Shown here one piece after another: positions 1 through 7,198 of a DNA stretch of 42,213 bases. The notes under the pieces are model-generated. The model was not told the origin of the DNA. It made no database searches and saw only the letters and a list, made by a program, of their open reading frames with translations. Position numbers and translations under genes: made by a program. Positions within the stretch are counted from its first letter, which is position 1; every line of letters begins with the position of its first letter. Origin of the DNA: a virus; the IMG/VR virus record IMGVR_UViG_3300010042_000005, positions 1 to 42,213 of that record; one strand, given 5' to 3'.

Positions 1-84
1 CCTGTGGCCATCGTTGAACACGCTGACGGGTTCGTGGATACCGTTCCCGCCCACATGATCCGCTTCCTCGACAAGGAGTCCTGA
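1..84 (+). CDS. 3' end of small early protein (partial copy of the gene at 41935)
   Basis: This is the last 27 codons and stop of the 79-residue protein encoded in full at 41935-42174, cut by the map join. It enters in frame at codon 53 and ends two bases before the next gene. It should be counted once with the right-end copy. Confidence 0.9.
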   Translation, partial: PVAIVEHADGFVDTVPAHMIRFLDKES

Positions 85-123
85 AATGCTGCCCCTTCAA
101 ATCGACACCGCCGAACTTATGGC
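1..123. repeat. Terminal direct repeat, left copy (circular map overlap)
   Basis: This stretch is identical to 42091-42213. It begins inside a reading frame that is complete at the other end of the window and runs into the start of the next gene. That pattern is what an assembler leaves when it closes a circular or circularly permuted molecule. It may equally be a true short terminal repeat, but the break inside an operon makes an assembly overlap more likely. Confidence 0.95.
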
Positions 124-355
124 CCGCGCAGAGAAAGCAATCAGCAGCAGCCTCGCCTCACTGGCCGGTAGCATTGCTCCAAAAGCCGACATGGTGCTGG
201 CCGAAATCACGTTCGCCTACAAGCTGAACCTGATCAGCTACGCCCGCCGTGAGTTGCTGATGATGCAGGCCAAGAGCATCGCCGCGTACCGCGCCAGCGA
301 GTTGGTTCGGCTGAAGAATGCTCCAGTGGTTCACCCGATGGAGGTGCGCCTGTGA
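86..355 (+). CDS. Small early protein, unknown function (89 aa)
   Basis: I do not recognise this 89-residue protein. It is mostly helical in character, with an alanine-rich stretch at about 10-30 and a basic, leucine-rich C-terminal half. An AAGGAG ribosome site lies seven bases before the ATG. The gene follows the previous one by a single base and overlaps the next as GTGA, so it is translated as part of a tightly packed early operon that starts at 41.67 kb across the map join. There is no signal peptide, membrane segment or metal-binding motif. A role in early takeover of the host is possible from position only. Confidence 0.75.
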   Translation: MLPLQIDTAELMARAEKAISSSLASLAGSIAPKADMVLAEITFAYKLNLISYARRELLMMQAKSIAAYRASELVRLKNAPVVHPMEVRL

Positions 356-798
356 ACAACAAAACTATTGAGCTGGCTGCGCTGGCAGCTGGCGTTTCTG
401 GTCAATGGTGCGAATTCACATTGCTAGATTCTGGCGAAAAACGCACTGGTATCGGTAATCCTCAAATCTGGAACCCGAACGTAACTCTGTGGAACCCAGC
501 GGACGATGACGCTCAGGCCCTGCGCCTGGCCGTAAAGCTCGGCATGATGGTCGCGATCTCGCCCACGTCTTCGTCGGCCCGCATGCCGTGCGACTGCCGG
601 TGCAATGCGGTTGCCTACGGTGTCGACGGCACAACGCCGGAAGAACGCACCCGGCACGCAATTCTTCTGTGCGCTGCCAAGCATGGTTCGAGTATGCAGC
701 GCGCTGCCGGCGGGCCGTACTGCCCGGAGTGCGAAAACTACCTTTGCGGCGGCACCAGAATTTTCCAAGGCAGCGAATGCATAGGGATACCTTTCTGA
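352..798 (+). CDS. Hypothetical phage protein with cysteine clusters (148 aa)
   Basis: This 148-residue protein starts at GTG, overlapping the previous stop, with GGAGG seven bases upstream. Its middle part (a tryptophan-asparagine-proline motif followed by acidic residues and an ALRLAVKLG-like stretch, about 41-65) resembles small accessory proteins of other Pseudomonas phages, as I remember them. The second half has Cys pairs at about 80-84 and a CPEC-type pair near 124-127 that could bind zinc, although a full four-ligand site is not certain. It is part of the rightward early operon. The function is unknown. Confidence 0.75.
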   Translation: MNNKTIELAALAAGVSGQWCEFTLLDSGEKRTGIGNPQIWNPNVTLWNPADDDAQALRLAVKLGMMVAISPTSSSARMPCDCRCNAVAYGVDGTTPEERTRHAILLCAAKHGSSMQRAAGGPYCPECENYLCGGTRIFQGSECIGIPF

Positions 799-953
799 TG
801 AAAACGATCATTGCCTTGATTTTTTCTGTTTTGATGCTTTGCGCTCTGGTGCTCGGCCTGCAAGTCATGGTCGGTATCCTCTCCGGGAATTGTTTTTCCG
901 TGGTCGCGAAAACATGGTCCTACCACTCGTATACCTGCCGAGGCGGTGAATGA
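798..953 (+). CDS. Small single-pass membrane or secreted protein (51 aa)
   Basis: This 51-residue protein has an N-terminal lysine followed by an unbroken hydrophobic stretch at about 4-28, then a short polar tail with two cysteines. It could be a membrane anchor or an uncleaved signal sequence with the tail outside the cytoplasm. The ATG overlaps the previous stop (TGATG) and its own stop overlaps the start of the nuclease gene, so translation is coupled on both sides. I do not recognise a family. The packing into the operon is the main support that it is real. Confidence 0.65.
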   Translation: MKTIIALIFSVLMLCALVLGLQVMVGILSGNCFSVVAKTWSYHSYTCRGGE

Positions 954-1756
954 ACACCATCACCAAAGTCCGCGCCTCGTCCTGGGGTTCGCTCTTCGAC
1001 TGCGCTCACAAGTGGGAAGGCGTGCACATGCTGGGCATGCGTTCGCCGTCGTCCCCTCGCGCATTGCTGGGCACCGCAGTGCACGCCGGAACCGCTGCAT
1101 TCGACACCGCCCGCATGGTCGGCGAACCGGTCAGTGCTTTCGAAGCGGCAGAATCCCTGATCGAAACCCTTCGCCACCCGCGTGAAGACGTGAATTGGCG
1201 CGGCAGTGACATCACCCTGGTGAAGGCTGAAACCATCGGCCTTAGCCTGCTGACCAAGTATTGCCACAACGTATCGCCACGCTACACGTTCAAGGCCGTG
1301 GAGCTGACCACCAAGCCGCTGCAGATCGATTGTGGCGGCGGCCAGATCATCGAATTGACCGGCTCGCTGGACCGGATGCGTGCCATCGCTGATACCGAGC
1401 TTGATCGCCTGGCTGACGTAAAGACCGGGCGCGCAGCGGTCAGCAATGGCGTGGCCAAGACAGCGCCGCACCGGGCTCAGCTCGGAACGTACAACTTGCT
1501 TTATGAGCACACCACCGGGCGCCCCACTGACGACGTGTCGGAAGTCATCGCCATGAACACCAGCGGCAGCCAGGAAATCGCCACCGGGGAAACCCGAGGA
1601 ACCCGCGAGCTGATGGTGGGCACTGAGGAATATCCCGGTTTAATCGAAATTGGTTCCGCGATGTTTAGGTCCGGCCTGTTCCCCCCGAATGTCCAGAGTT
1701 GGACCTGTAGCGCCCGCTACTGTCCACGCTGGAAAACTTGCAGATACCACGAGTGA
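950..1756 (+). CDS. PD-(D/E)XK nuclease, Cas4/RecB-like, likely RecT partner exonuclease
   Basis: This 268-residue protein carries the ordered motifs of the RecB/Cas4 nuclease family: His in GTAVHAG (about 61-67), Glu in KAVELT, Asp in GSLDR, the DVK metal-binding core, and a Q-x3-Y motif after it. Cys18 together with Cys253, Cys258 and Cys264 matches the layout of an iron-sulphur cluster that clamps the two ends of Cas4 and AddB-type nucleases. The likely role is 5' to 3' resection of linear phage DNA to give single strands for the RecT protein encoded two genes downstream. The ATG overlaps the previous stop. The cluster is inferred from cysteine placement only. Confidence 0.85.
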   Translation: MNTITKVRASSWGSLFDCAHKWEGVHMLGMRSPSSPRALLGTAVHAGTAAFDTARMVGEPVSAFEAAESLIETLRHPREDVNWRGSDITLVKAETIGLSLLTKYCHNVSPRYTFKAVELTTKPLQIDCGGGQIIELTGSLDRMRAIADTELDRLADVKTGRAAVSNGVAKTAPHRAQLGTYNLLYEHTTGRPTDDVSEVIAMNTSGSQEIATGETRGTRELMVGTEEYPGLIEIGSAMFRSGLFPPNVQSWTCSARYCPRWKTCRYHE

Positions 1757-1767
1757 GGAAGAACCCA

Positions 1768-1986
1768 ATGATTGGCAGCGACCTGTATGTGAAATTGATT
1801 GACCCGACTGGCAGCAAAAAACCAGTCGTCAACCACCACCGCGTTTGGGACGGTCAGTTGTTTCTGGCTTCCCAGCGCACCCTGTACGAAGTGAAGCCGG
1901 AAAACCCAGCCGACAAGCGCATCGTCAGCCAATCCACCGAAGCAGATTACCGCGCCTTCATGGGCTACAAGGAGAAAGCAGCATGA
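1768..1986 (+). CDS. Small protein between nuclease and RecT genes (72 aa)
   Basis: This 72-residue protein of unknown function lies between the exonuclease-like gene and recT. The ATG at 1768 has GAGGAAG about seven bases upstream, and the stop overlaps the RecT start as ATGA. It is rich in beta-forming residues in the first half and charged at the end. Its place between two recombination genes suggests a link with DNA processing, but nothing in the sequence proves it. Confidence 0.7.
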   Translation: MIGSDLYVKLIDPTGSKKPVVNHHRVWDGQLFLASQRTLYEVKPENPADKRIVSQSTEADYRAFMGYKEKAA

Positions 1987-2882
1987 CCGAACAAGCCACT
2001 AACCTCGAAACCCTGCGCCAGCAGCCCGTAGCACGCACAAACGACGCGCCTATGTCCCTGCTGACCGGTTCAGGCTTCGACCAAATACAGCGCGTTGCCC
2101 GTGCGCTCAGCGCCTCCACACTGGTGCCAGTGCAGTACCGTGCATTCACCGAAGTTAAGGAATACGGCAAAGTAATCGGCCATGAGCCAAACAGCGCCGG
2201 CCTTCCGAACTGCATCGTGGCCCTGAACATGGCCCATCGCATGGGCGCCGACCCACTCATGGTTATGCAAAACCTGTACATCATCGAGGGCCGCCCGAGT
2301 TGGTCCAGCCAGTTCGTAATTGCTGCCATCAATAGTTGCGGTCGCTTCAGCCCGCTGCGCTTCGAAATGAGCGAGCCAGGCAAACCGCAGGAAATCACCT
2401 ACACCGCCACCGTCTGGAAAAACAAACAGAAGGTCGACGAAGTACGCAAGGTGAAGGTTCAGCACCAGACCTGCCGCGCCTGGGTGATCGAGAAGGAGAC
2501 CGGCGACCGCCTCGACGGCCCGACTGTTTCGATCCAAATGGCAATCGATGAGGGCTGGCTGACCAAGAACGGCAGCAAGTGGCTGACCATGCCAGACATC
2601 ATGCTGCGCTATCGAGCCGCCGCTATGCTGGGCCGCCTGTACGCCCCCGAGTTGTTGATGGGCCTGCAAACCCGTGAAGAGCACGACGACTATATCGAGC
2701 CGCGCGATACCGACATCCAGGGTATGACCGTGAGCCTCGACGAAATCCGCGAAACACCGCCAGCAGTTCAGCGCAGCGATGACGAAGAAACCGAAACAGA
2801 AATCGTCGAAGGCGAAACGGAAGCGGCTGAAAACGAAACAGCGCCTCTAGTCGAGCAGCCTGACGGCCCGAGCTACGAGTAA
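1983..2882 (+). CDS. recT: RecT-family single-strand DNA annealing protein
   Basis: This 299-residue protein belongs to the RecT family, which coats single-stranded DNA and promotes annealing and strand invasion in phage recombination. Recognisable parts are the N-terminal segment with a LARAL-like helix, the conserved core running from about residue 60 (CIVALNMAHRMGADPLMVMQ) through the LYIIEGRPSWSSQF motif to the LRYRAAAMLGRLYAPEL region near 205-220, and a disordered, strongly acidic tail from about 245. The ATG at 1983 overlaps the previous stop; a longer reading-frame start at 1845 would run through the preceding gene. The nearby Cas4-like nuclease is the likely partner. Confidence 0.92.
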   Translation: MTEQATNLETLRQQPVARTNDAPMSLLTGSGFDQIQRVARALSASTLVPVQYRAFTEVKEYGKVIGHEPNSAGLPNCIVALNMAHRMGADPLMVMQNLYIIEGRPSWSSQFVIAAINSCGRFSPLRFEMSEPGKPQEITYTATVWKNKQKVDEVRKVKVQHQTCRAWVIEKETGDRLDGPTVSIQMAIDEGWLTKNGSKWLTMPDIMLRYRAAAMLGRLYAPELLMGLQTREEHDDYIEPRDTDIQGMTVSLDEIRETPPAVQRSDDEETETEIVEGETEAAENETAPLVEQPDGPSYE

Positions 2883-2885
2883 CCC

Positions 2886-3089
2886 ATGGACATCAGCCAG
2901 ACCATGCTTGACCAGCTCGGTAGCCGTCGTGCCTTCCTGATCAGGCTGGCCGTGGCTGAGTTATTCGCCAGCAACGCCTGGGAAATCCAGTTCACGAAAG
3001 ACATGCGCGACTTGTTCGATAGGGACGGGGACCGCATGACCATGACAGACCTGCAACGCAAACAATTGAACCGGATTGCCGGTTTTTAA
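2886..3089 (+). CDS. Small hypothetical protein (67 aa)
   Basis: This 67-residue, mainly helical and charged protein sits three bases after recT and 17 bases before the FtsK-gamma-like gene. No motif or family is recognised. The ribosome site is weak (GAG about nine bases before the ATG), so translation may depend on coupling with recT. Confidence 0.65.
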   Translation: MDISQTMLDQLGSRRAFLIRLAVAELFASNAWEIQFTKDMRDLFDRDGDRMTMTDLQRKQLNRIAGF

Positions 3090-3106
3090 CCACGAGGAAG
3101 AAACGC

Positions 3107-4084
3107 ATGAAATTGGAACAAAAAGCGATCATCGACGCCGCCGCCCGTGAGGGTAAATTTCCAATGGAAATGGCCAAGGAACTGCTCGGTCACGACCTTC
3201 TGCAAACCATGCTCAACAGCATGCGCGGCCACGCTGTAGCGTTCAAAAACATGTCCCAGCAGCAACAGGACGCGGCCATCGAAATCATGCGCAAAGACGT
3301 GGAAGCGGCTGTAGATACCGCCGTGCGCCTGATCTCTTCGCAGGCCGTGAACACCATCCGCGTGAAGCTGAAGAAAATGGCGGTGGGCGACAAGTACCAA
3401 GTCACCGCCGACGTGGCCACCGACGAAGACTTTATCCACGAGCTGATCGATAAGGTTCGCGATAAGAGCGACGTGCTGATCCTGCTCAGCGAACGCGATT
3501 ACCTTCAGGGGCTGGACCGTGTGCACGGCGAGAAAGACCAGAAGGATTTGCCGTTGGACGACAAGAAGCCGGCCGGTTGGGCGCCAGCAGAATCGAAGCC
3601 AGCTGGCAAAGGCAAACCCGCCGCTGAAACTAAGCCCGTGGAAATCCCAGCCAAGACCCTTGACCAGGCCCGCGAGTTTGTCACCAAGCAGCAGAACGGC
3701 ACGCTGACTGGCCTGCAAAACTTCATCAAGTGCGACACCAGCAAGGCTAAGGCCATTCACGACATTCTCGCTGCTGAAGGCATCCTGAGCACCGGCCAGG
3801 ACAAGGAAGGCAACCGCGAGTTGATCCGCAAGCCGGCCGAACCGAATGCACCTGTAACCGATACCGGTACCGACGACAAGGCAGAGTTGGTAATCCCAGA
3901 CGCCCTGTATGCCAAGGCCAAAACCGCTGTCGTGATTGGTCGCCGGATCAGCACCAGCTTCCTGCAGCAAGAGCTTGAGGTTGATGACGCCACTATTCAG
4001 GCGATTCTCAGCAAGCTGGAAGCTGACGGCGTGATCAGCGAAGAAAACGAGATGGGGGGCCGCACCATTCTCGAAGATGCGTAA
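3107..4084 (+). CDS. Protein with two FtsK-gamma-like winged-helix domains (325 aa)
   Basis: The protein has three parts. Residues 1-140 are a helical domain I do not recognise. Residues about 140-180 are a Lys/Pro/Ala-rich linker. Then come two winged-helix repeats, about 182-243 and 265-325. The second repeat closely follows the FtsK gamma pattern (LY-x2-A start, a GRRIS-x2-LQ turn, an ILSKLEADGVIS helix, then GGR-x-IL). In FtsK this domain reads KOPS sites on chromosomal DNA. No FtsK motor domain is present. A strong GAGGAAG ribosome site precedes the ATG. The neighbours are RecT and an SMC-like ATPase, so a DNA-binding or recombination role is likely. Gene annotations such as cell division protein FtsK would be misleading. 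Confidence 0.7.
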   Translation: MKLEQKAIIDAAAREGKFPMEMAKELLGHDLLQTMLNSMRGHAVAFKNMSQQQQDAAIEIMRKDVEAAVDTAVRLISSQAVNTIRVKLKKMAVGDKYQVTADVATDEDFIHELIDKVRDKSDVLILLSERDYLQGLDRVHGEKDQKDLPLDDKKPAGWAPAESKPAGKGKPAAETKPVEIPAKTLDQAREFVTKQQNGTLTGLQNFIKCDTSKAKAIHDILAAEGILSTGQDKEGNRELIRKPAEPNAPVTDTGTDDKAELVIPDALYAKAKTAVVIGRRISTSFLQQELEVDDATIQAILSKLEADGVISEENEMGGRTILEDA

Positions 4085-4098
4085 ACCCTAAAACCCGC

Positions 4099-4126
4099 TT
4101 GACTTGATGGCTCTACGATATATTCT
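4099..4126 (+). promoter_or_regulatory. Candidate sigma70 promoter for the SMC-like gene
   Basis: TTGACT at 4099-4104 (five of six consensus bases) is followed after 16 bases by TATTCT at 4121-4126 (four of six). It lies in the only sizeable gap of the rightward operon, and its -10 box is inside the loop of a terminator hairpin. Confidence 0.5.
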
Positions 4127-4151
4127 TCATGTCGTAGGGCCATTTTTATTT
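4108..4151 (+). terminator. Intra-operon rho-independent terminator
   Basis: An 11-base-pair stem with one G-T pair (4108-4118 with 4132-4142), a 13-base loop, and TTTTTATTT immediately after. It would stop or reduce transcription between the FtsK-gamma-like gene and the SMC-like gene. Confidence 0.75.
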
Positions 4152-4174
4152 GAGGAAGAAAAGGAGCAACACCG

Positions 4175-5902
4175 ATGAAGATTGACCGCATTGAAGTAGC
4201 AAACGTCCTGGGCCTGTGCCGCGCCGACATTGATATCCCCGGCGGCATCCTGCTGGTGGCTGGGCCAAACATGTCGGGCAAGTCTTCTCTTCGCGATGCG
4301 ATCAGCATGGCCCTGACCGGCACCCCGGCGCGCGTGAGCAAGAAGAAAGACCTCGACCAGGCATTGCACGACGGCGCCAAGAAAGGCCGTGCCACCGTGT
4401 TCTCTGGCGGCGAAGTGATTGGCGAGTTCAAGCTTCCGAAAGGCGAGTTCGCTGCACCTGAATTGGCCGGCGCTGAATACTTGCCGCTGCTGCTCGACCC
4501 TTCCAAGTTCGCCGCACTGCCAAGCGATGAGCGCCGCTCGTTGCTGTTCAAGGTCACCGGTTGCGGCGCCAGCATGAAGGTGATCACCCCGATGCTGGAG
4601 AAGCTCGGCGTCGATATGGAGTTGTTTGGCGAAGTGTCGAGCATGCTGCGCAGCGGCTTCCCTGCTGCTGAGAAGTACGCGGCGGATAAAGCGCGCGAAG
4701 CCAAGGGCGCCTGGCGCGTTACCACTGGTGAAGTGTGGGGAAGCGAGAAGGCCGATGGTTGGGAAGTCGAATTGCAGGGCGAATGCCCAAGCGTCGAAGA
4801 AACCGACAAGGTTGCCGCTCTGGTGCTCAGCCATCAGGAACGCATCGAGGCTGGCGTGCAATTCCATGGCGGCCTGATCCAGCAGCAGAAGCAAGCCGAA
4901 GGCCGGGCTGGGCAGATTGCTGAATTGCAGGAGAAAGCGGACAGCCTGAAGCGTGTCACCATCAAGCTGAAAACCACCCGAACCGACCTGGCTGACTGGG
5001 AAACCAAAGTCACCGACTTGACCGAGGCGCTGGCCACCGCCCGCGCTGCTGCTGAGCTGTGCGAATGCCCGTCCTGCGGCACCAGCCTACGAATGGAAGC
5101 CGGCAAGCTCGTGGAAGCATCGGCGGCAAGCTCGGGAGCATCGGCGGCAGACCTGCAAACCCAACTCAACGAAGCCAAGACCGCCCGCGACCTGCTACGC
5201 CGCACCGAAACCAATGACGTTGCGCTGGTGGCCGCTGCCAACGCCGCAGGGGATCAACTCAAACAGGCCCAGGAAGAGGCGCCAGCGTTCGACGAGGCGC
5301 TAATGGCCAAAACCGTGGCAGGCATCGACCAGATGCGCACCCTGCTGCAACAGGACAAGGCCAAGCTCGACGCCCTGCTGGACAAGCGCGAAGAGTTCAA
5401 CACGGCCAAGGACACTACCGACAAGGCTGCAGCGTTCCACACCGAAATCAGCAAGTGGCTGGCCATCGCCGACGCCATGGCACCGGACGGCATCCCCGGC
5501 GAGTTGCTGGGCCTGGCGCTGGCGCCAATCAACCAGTCGCTTGAAGTGCTCGCCGGCATGGCTGGCTGGCCCATTGTGCGCATCACCCGCGACATCGACA
5601 TCCTGAGCAACGAACGCACCTATGGCCTGTGCAGCGAGTCGGAGAAGTGGCGCGCGGACACCCTGATTGCGTTGGCGATTGCGCAACTTACCGGCCTGAA
5701 GCTCGTGGTTCTGGATCGCTTCGACGTGCTGCAACCAAATGCGCGTGGCCGCCTAATGGGCATGCTGGTGCAGTTGGTTGAGCTGGGCAGCATCGACACC
5801 GCCGTGGTGTTGGGCACGCTGAAAGAGGCGCCAGCGGGCCAGCAGGGAATCACTGGGGTTTGGGTAAATGGCGGTATTGCGGAGGCGGTTGGCAATGCGT
5901 GA
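4175..5902 (+). CDS. Rad50/SMC-like ATPase with CxxC zinc hook
   Basis: This 575-residue ATPase has a P-loop GPNMSGKSS at 30-38, long polar helices likely to form an antiparallel coiled coil, a CPSC hook motif at 298-301 (with an extra Cys at 296), and a C-terminal half with an SESEKWR signature-like stretch and a Walker B ending LVVLD at Asp514. This is the layout of Rad50/SbcC, but much shorter. The residue after the Walker B Asp is Arg, not the usual catalytic Glu, so hydrolysis may be slow or use another residue. AAGGAG lies eight bases before the ATG. No Mre11/SbcD-type nuclease gene is seen anywhere in the window, so it is an orphan or works with the Cas4-like nuclease or a host protein. 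Confidence 0.82.
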   Translation: MKIDRIEVANVLGLCRADIDIPGGILLVAGPNMSGKSSLRDAISMALTGTPARVSKKKDLDQALHDGAKKGRATVFSGGEVIGEFKLPKGEFAAPELAGAEYLPLLLDPSKFAALPSDERRSLLFKVTGCGASMKVITPMLEKLGVDMELFGEVSSMLRSGFPAAEKYAADKAREAKGAWRVTTGEVWGSEKADGWEVELQGECPSVEETDKVAALVLSHQERIEAGVQFHGGLIQQQKQAEGRAGQIAELQEKADSLKRVTIKLKTTRTDLADWETKVTDLTEALATARAAAELCECPSCGTSLRMEAGKLVEASAASSGASAADLQTQLNEAKTARDLLRRTETNDVALVAAANAAGDQLKQAQEEAPAFDEALMAKTVAGIDQMRTLLQQDKAKLDALLDKREEFNTAKDTTDKAAAFHTEISKWLAIADAMAPDGIPGELLGLALAPINQSLEVLAGMAGWPIVRITRDIDILSNERTYGLCSESEKWRADTLIALAIAQLTGLKLVVLDRFDVLQPNARGRLMGMLVQLVELGSIDTAVVLGTLKEAPAGQQGITGVWVNGGIAEAVGNA

Positions 5903-6164
5903 CATCGAGCGTACAGAGTCCGTTGGCTGGGCTCAGGAAAGCCAAGAGCGCCGGGCATTCAACCGAGAAAGCAGCGCGCAACAATTGACGGCGCGAGGGT
6001 TCGTCTTCGTCTCCAATAACGGCGGCGCACATCTGGTTGTCACCCACGGCGCCAAGGTTGTGGACTTCTGGCCTGGCACCGGCAAGTACATTCCTCGCGG
6101 GTTTGGCAAGCCAGGGCGTGGCGTCTTCAACCTGATCAAGCTGCTACTGGTGAAGCCATGCTGA
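5895..6164 (+). CDS. Small phage protein of unknown function (89 aa)
   Basis: The start at 5895 is chosen because GGAGG lies nine bases upstream; it overlaps the SMC-like gene by eight bases. The protein has a hydrophilic N-terminus and a compact C-terminal half with a VVDFWPGTGKYI stretch followed by a glycine-rich GRGVFNL. Motifs of this kind (Asp, aromatic, Pro, then TGK) occur in small conserved phage proteins of unknown role. The GTGK is too isolated to be called a P-loop. Confidence 0.7.
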   Translation: MRDIERTESVGWAQESQERRAFNRESSAQQLTARGFVFVSNNGGAHLVVTHGAKVVDFWPGTGKYIPRGFGKPGRGVFNLIKLLLVKPC

Positions 6165-6346
6165 ACCCATCCACCCAACCCCGCCGACACGCGGCCCACG
6201 TCGAGCGTGAACAGGCCACCCGCCTGCGCGCCCTAGGCGCATCGCTGAACGCCCGCCAGGCCGCCAATCGTGTCGGAATCAGCGAGTTACGCGCCGAGCA
6301 ACTGGCGGCGAAATACGGCTTCACCTACCTACAACACCGAGGGTAA
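6158..6346 (+). CDS. Small helix-turn-helix-like protein (62 aa)
   Basis: This 62-residue, basic protein overlaps the previous gene by seven bases. Residues about 22-55 read as a helix, an ARQAANRVGIS turn and a second helix, which resembles a resolvase- or MerR-type helix-turn-helix. It may bind DNA, perhaps as a regulator late in the operon. The call is based on pattern only. Confidence 0.55.
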   Translation: MLNPSTQPRRHAAHVEREQATRLRALGASLNARQAANRVGISELRAEQLAAKYGFTYLQHRG

Positions 6347-6350
6347 GAAC

Positions 6351-6704
6351 ATGGACAACACCAAACCGTCGTCACTTCTGGACAAGTTCGTGGTTCGCTT
6401 CAACAACGCCGGCCTGCGTGACCGCATCAAGGACCGCGCCAAGGCCGATCATCGCGCAATGAACGACGTGGTGAATTTCGCCGTCGAGCGCTATCTGCAA
6501 GGCGCCGACGCCTTCGACCGCCTGCTGCAACTGGTTGAAAACTCCCTGAAGCCGACCGGGACGGACGGTTATATCCCGGTGAAAAAAGCCACGCTGCTGG
6601 CGCTGTACGACGCTTGCGAACGTGGCCGCCGGCTTTCCCCGGACTCTGCTCCAATGGTGGCGGTCAGCACGATACTGGACATGGAGGGGTTCGGTCGTGA
6701 TTAA
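6351..6704 (+). CDS. Arc-like ribbon-helix-helix DNA-binding protein (117 aa)
   Basis: Residues about 11-50 fit the Arc/MetJ ribbon-helix-helix fold: a short strand FVVRF, a helix RDRIKDRAKAD, a turn with RAMND, and a second helix VVNFAVERYL. In Arc-type proteins the strand enters the DNA major groove as a dimer. The remaining 65 residues are an extra helical domain. It starts four bases after the previous stop. It is the clearest candidate for a transcription regulator in the rightward operon and could switch early to late expression. Its operator is unknown. Confidence 0.72.
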   Translation: MDNTKPSSLLDKFVVRFNNAGLRDRIKDRAKADHRAMNDVVNFAVERYLQGADAFDRLLQLVENSLKPTGTDGYIPVKKATLLALYDACERGRRLSPDSAPMVAVSTILDMEGFGRD

Positions 6705-7035
6705 GCCCATGCAGGCCACCGTCTGGCTGGCACCCACCAAGGGCCGCCGCTACTTCAACCGCAAGGCCGCCATCAAGGGCGAGGCGCGGGCGCTGATTTA
6801 CAAGAAGTTCCCCATGATTGAAGGCTTTGGCATGAACGAGCCGCTGTGCGATATCGCCGAATACGACCCAGAGCGTTACGCGAAACTCCACGCCCGCCTG
6901 TGCCGCATCCTCGACCGGGTAACGCCGCAGAAAGCGCCAAGGGCGATCTCGAATAGCTACGGCAAAGTCGTGACGAGAAAACCCCAATTCCGCTATCCAG
7001 AGCCAATCGAGTCGGAGGGCGGCCACCATGATTAA
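6697..7035 (+). CDS. Small hypothetical protein (112 aa)
   Basis: The GTG start at 6697 overlaps the previous gene by eight bases and is preceded at seven bases by GGAGGGG; an in-frame ATG twelve bases later is an alternative. The protein is basic, with a WLAPTKGRRYF stretch near the N-terminus and a Lys/Arg-rich middle. A nucleic-acid-binding role would fit the charge, but no family is recognised. Confidence 0.65.
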   Translation: MIKPMQATVWLAPTKGRRYFNRKAAIKGEARALIYKKFPMIEGFGMNEPLCDIAEYDPERYAKLHARLCRILDRVTPQKAPRAISNSYGKVVTRKPQFRYPEPIESEGGHHD

Positions 7036-7198
7036 GCCCCGCGTGCACGACCGCTATTTGCACAAGCCCACCAACCGCCGCCTGCGCGTCATGTGGGTGG
7101 AGGATGATCTGGTGCGCATGGAAGGGATCGACAATAAGCCGCAGTACGTGGCGACCAGCGACCTCAACAACAAGCAGGCTTGGGAGAAATTGCCGTGA
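7028..7198 (+). CDS. Small hypothetical protein (56 aa)
   Basis: This 56-residue protein overlaps the upstream gene by eight bases and the downstream gene as GTGA. It is basic at the N-terminus, with alternating residues typical of beta strands in the middle. It has a GGAGGG ribosome site. It is too short for the usual gene-length cut-offs but fits the operon packing exactly. Confidence 0.65.
   Translation: MIKPRVHDRYLHKPTNRRLRVMWVEDDLVRMEGIDNKPQYVATSDLNNKQAWEKLP

Noticed and set aside
920-1510. 196-codon minus-strand frame over the nuclease gene
   Set aside because: The plus-strand frame has all nuclease motifs and operon coupling; the opposite frame has neither motif nor start context.
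1845-1985. Longer RecT start at 1845
   Set aside because: It would overlap the 72-residue gene over most of its length, and the ATG at 1983 gives a normal RecT N-terminus.
5895-6164. GTGK in the small protein as an ATP-binding loop
   Set aside because: The surrounding sequence lacks the strand and helix of a P-loop and there is no Walker B; the motif is probably structural.
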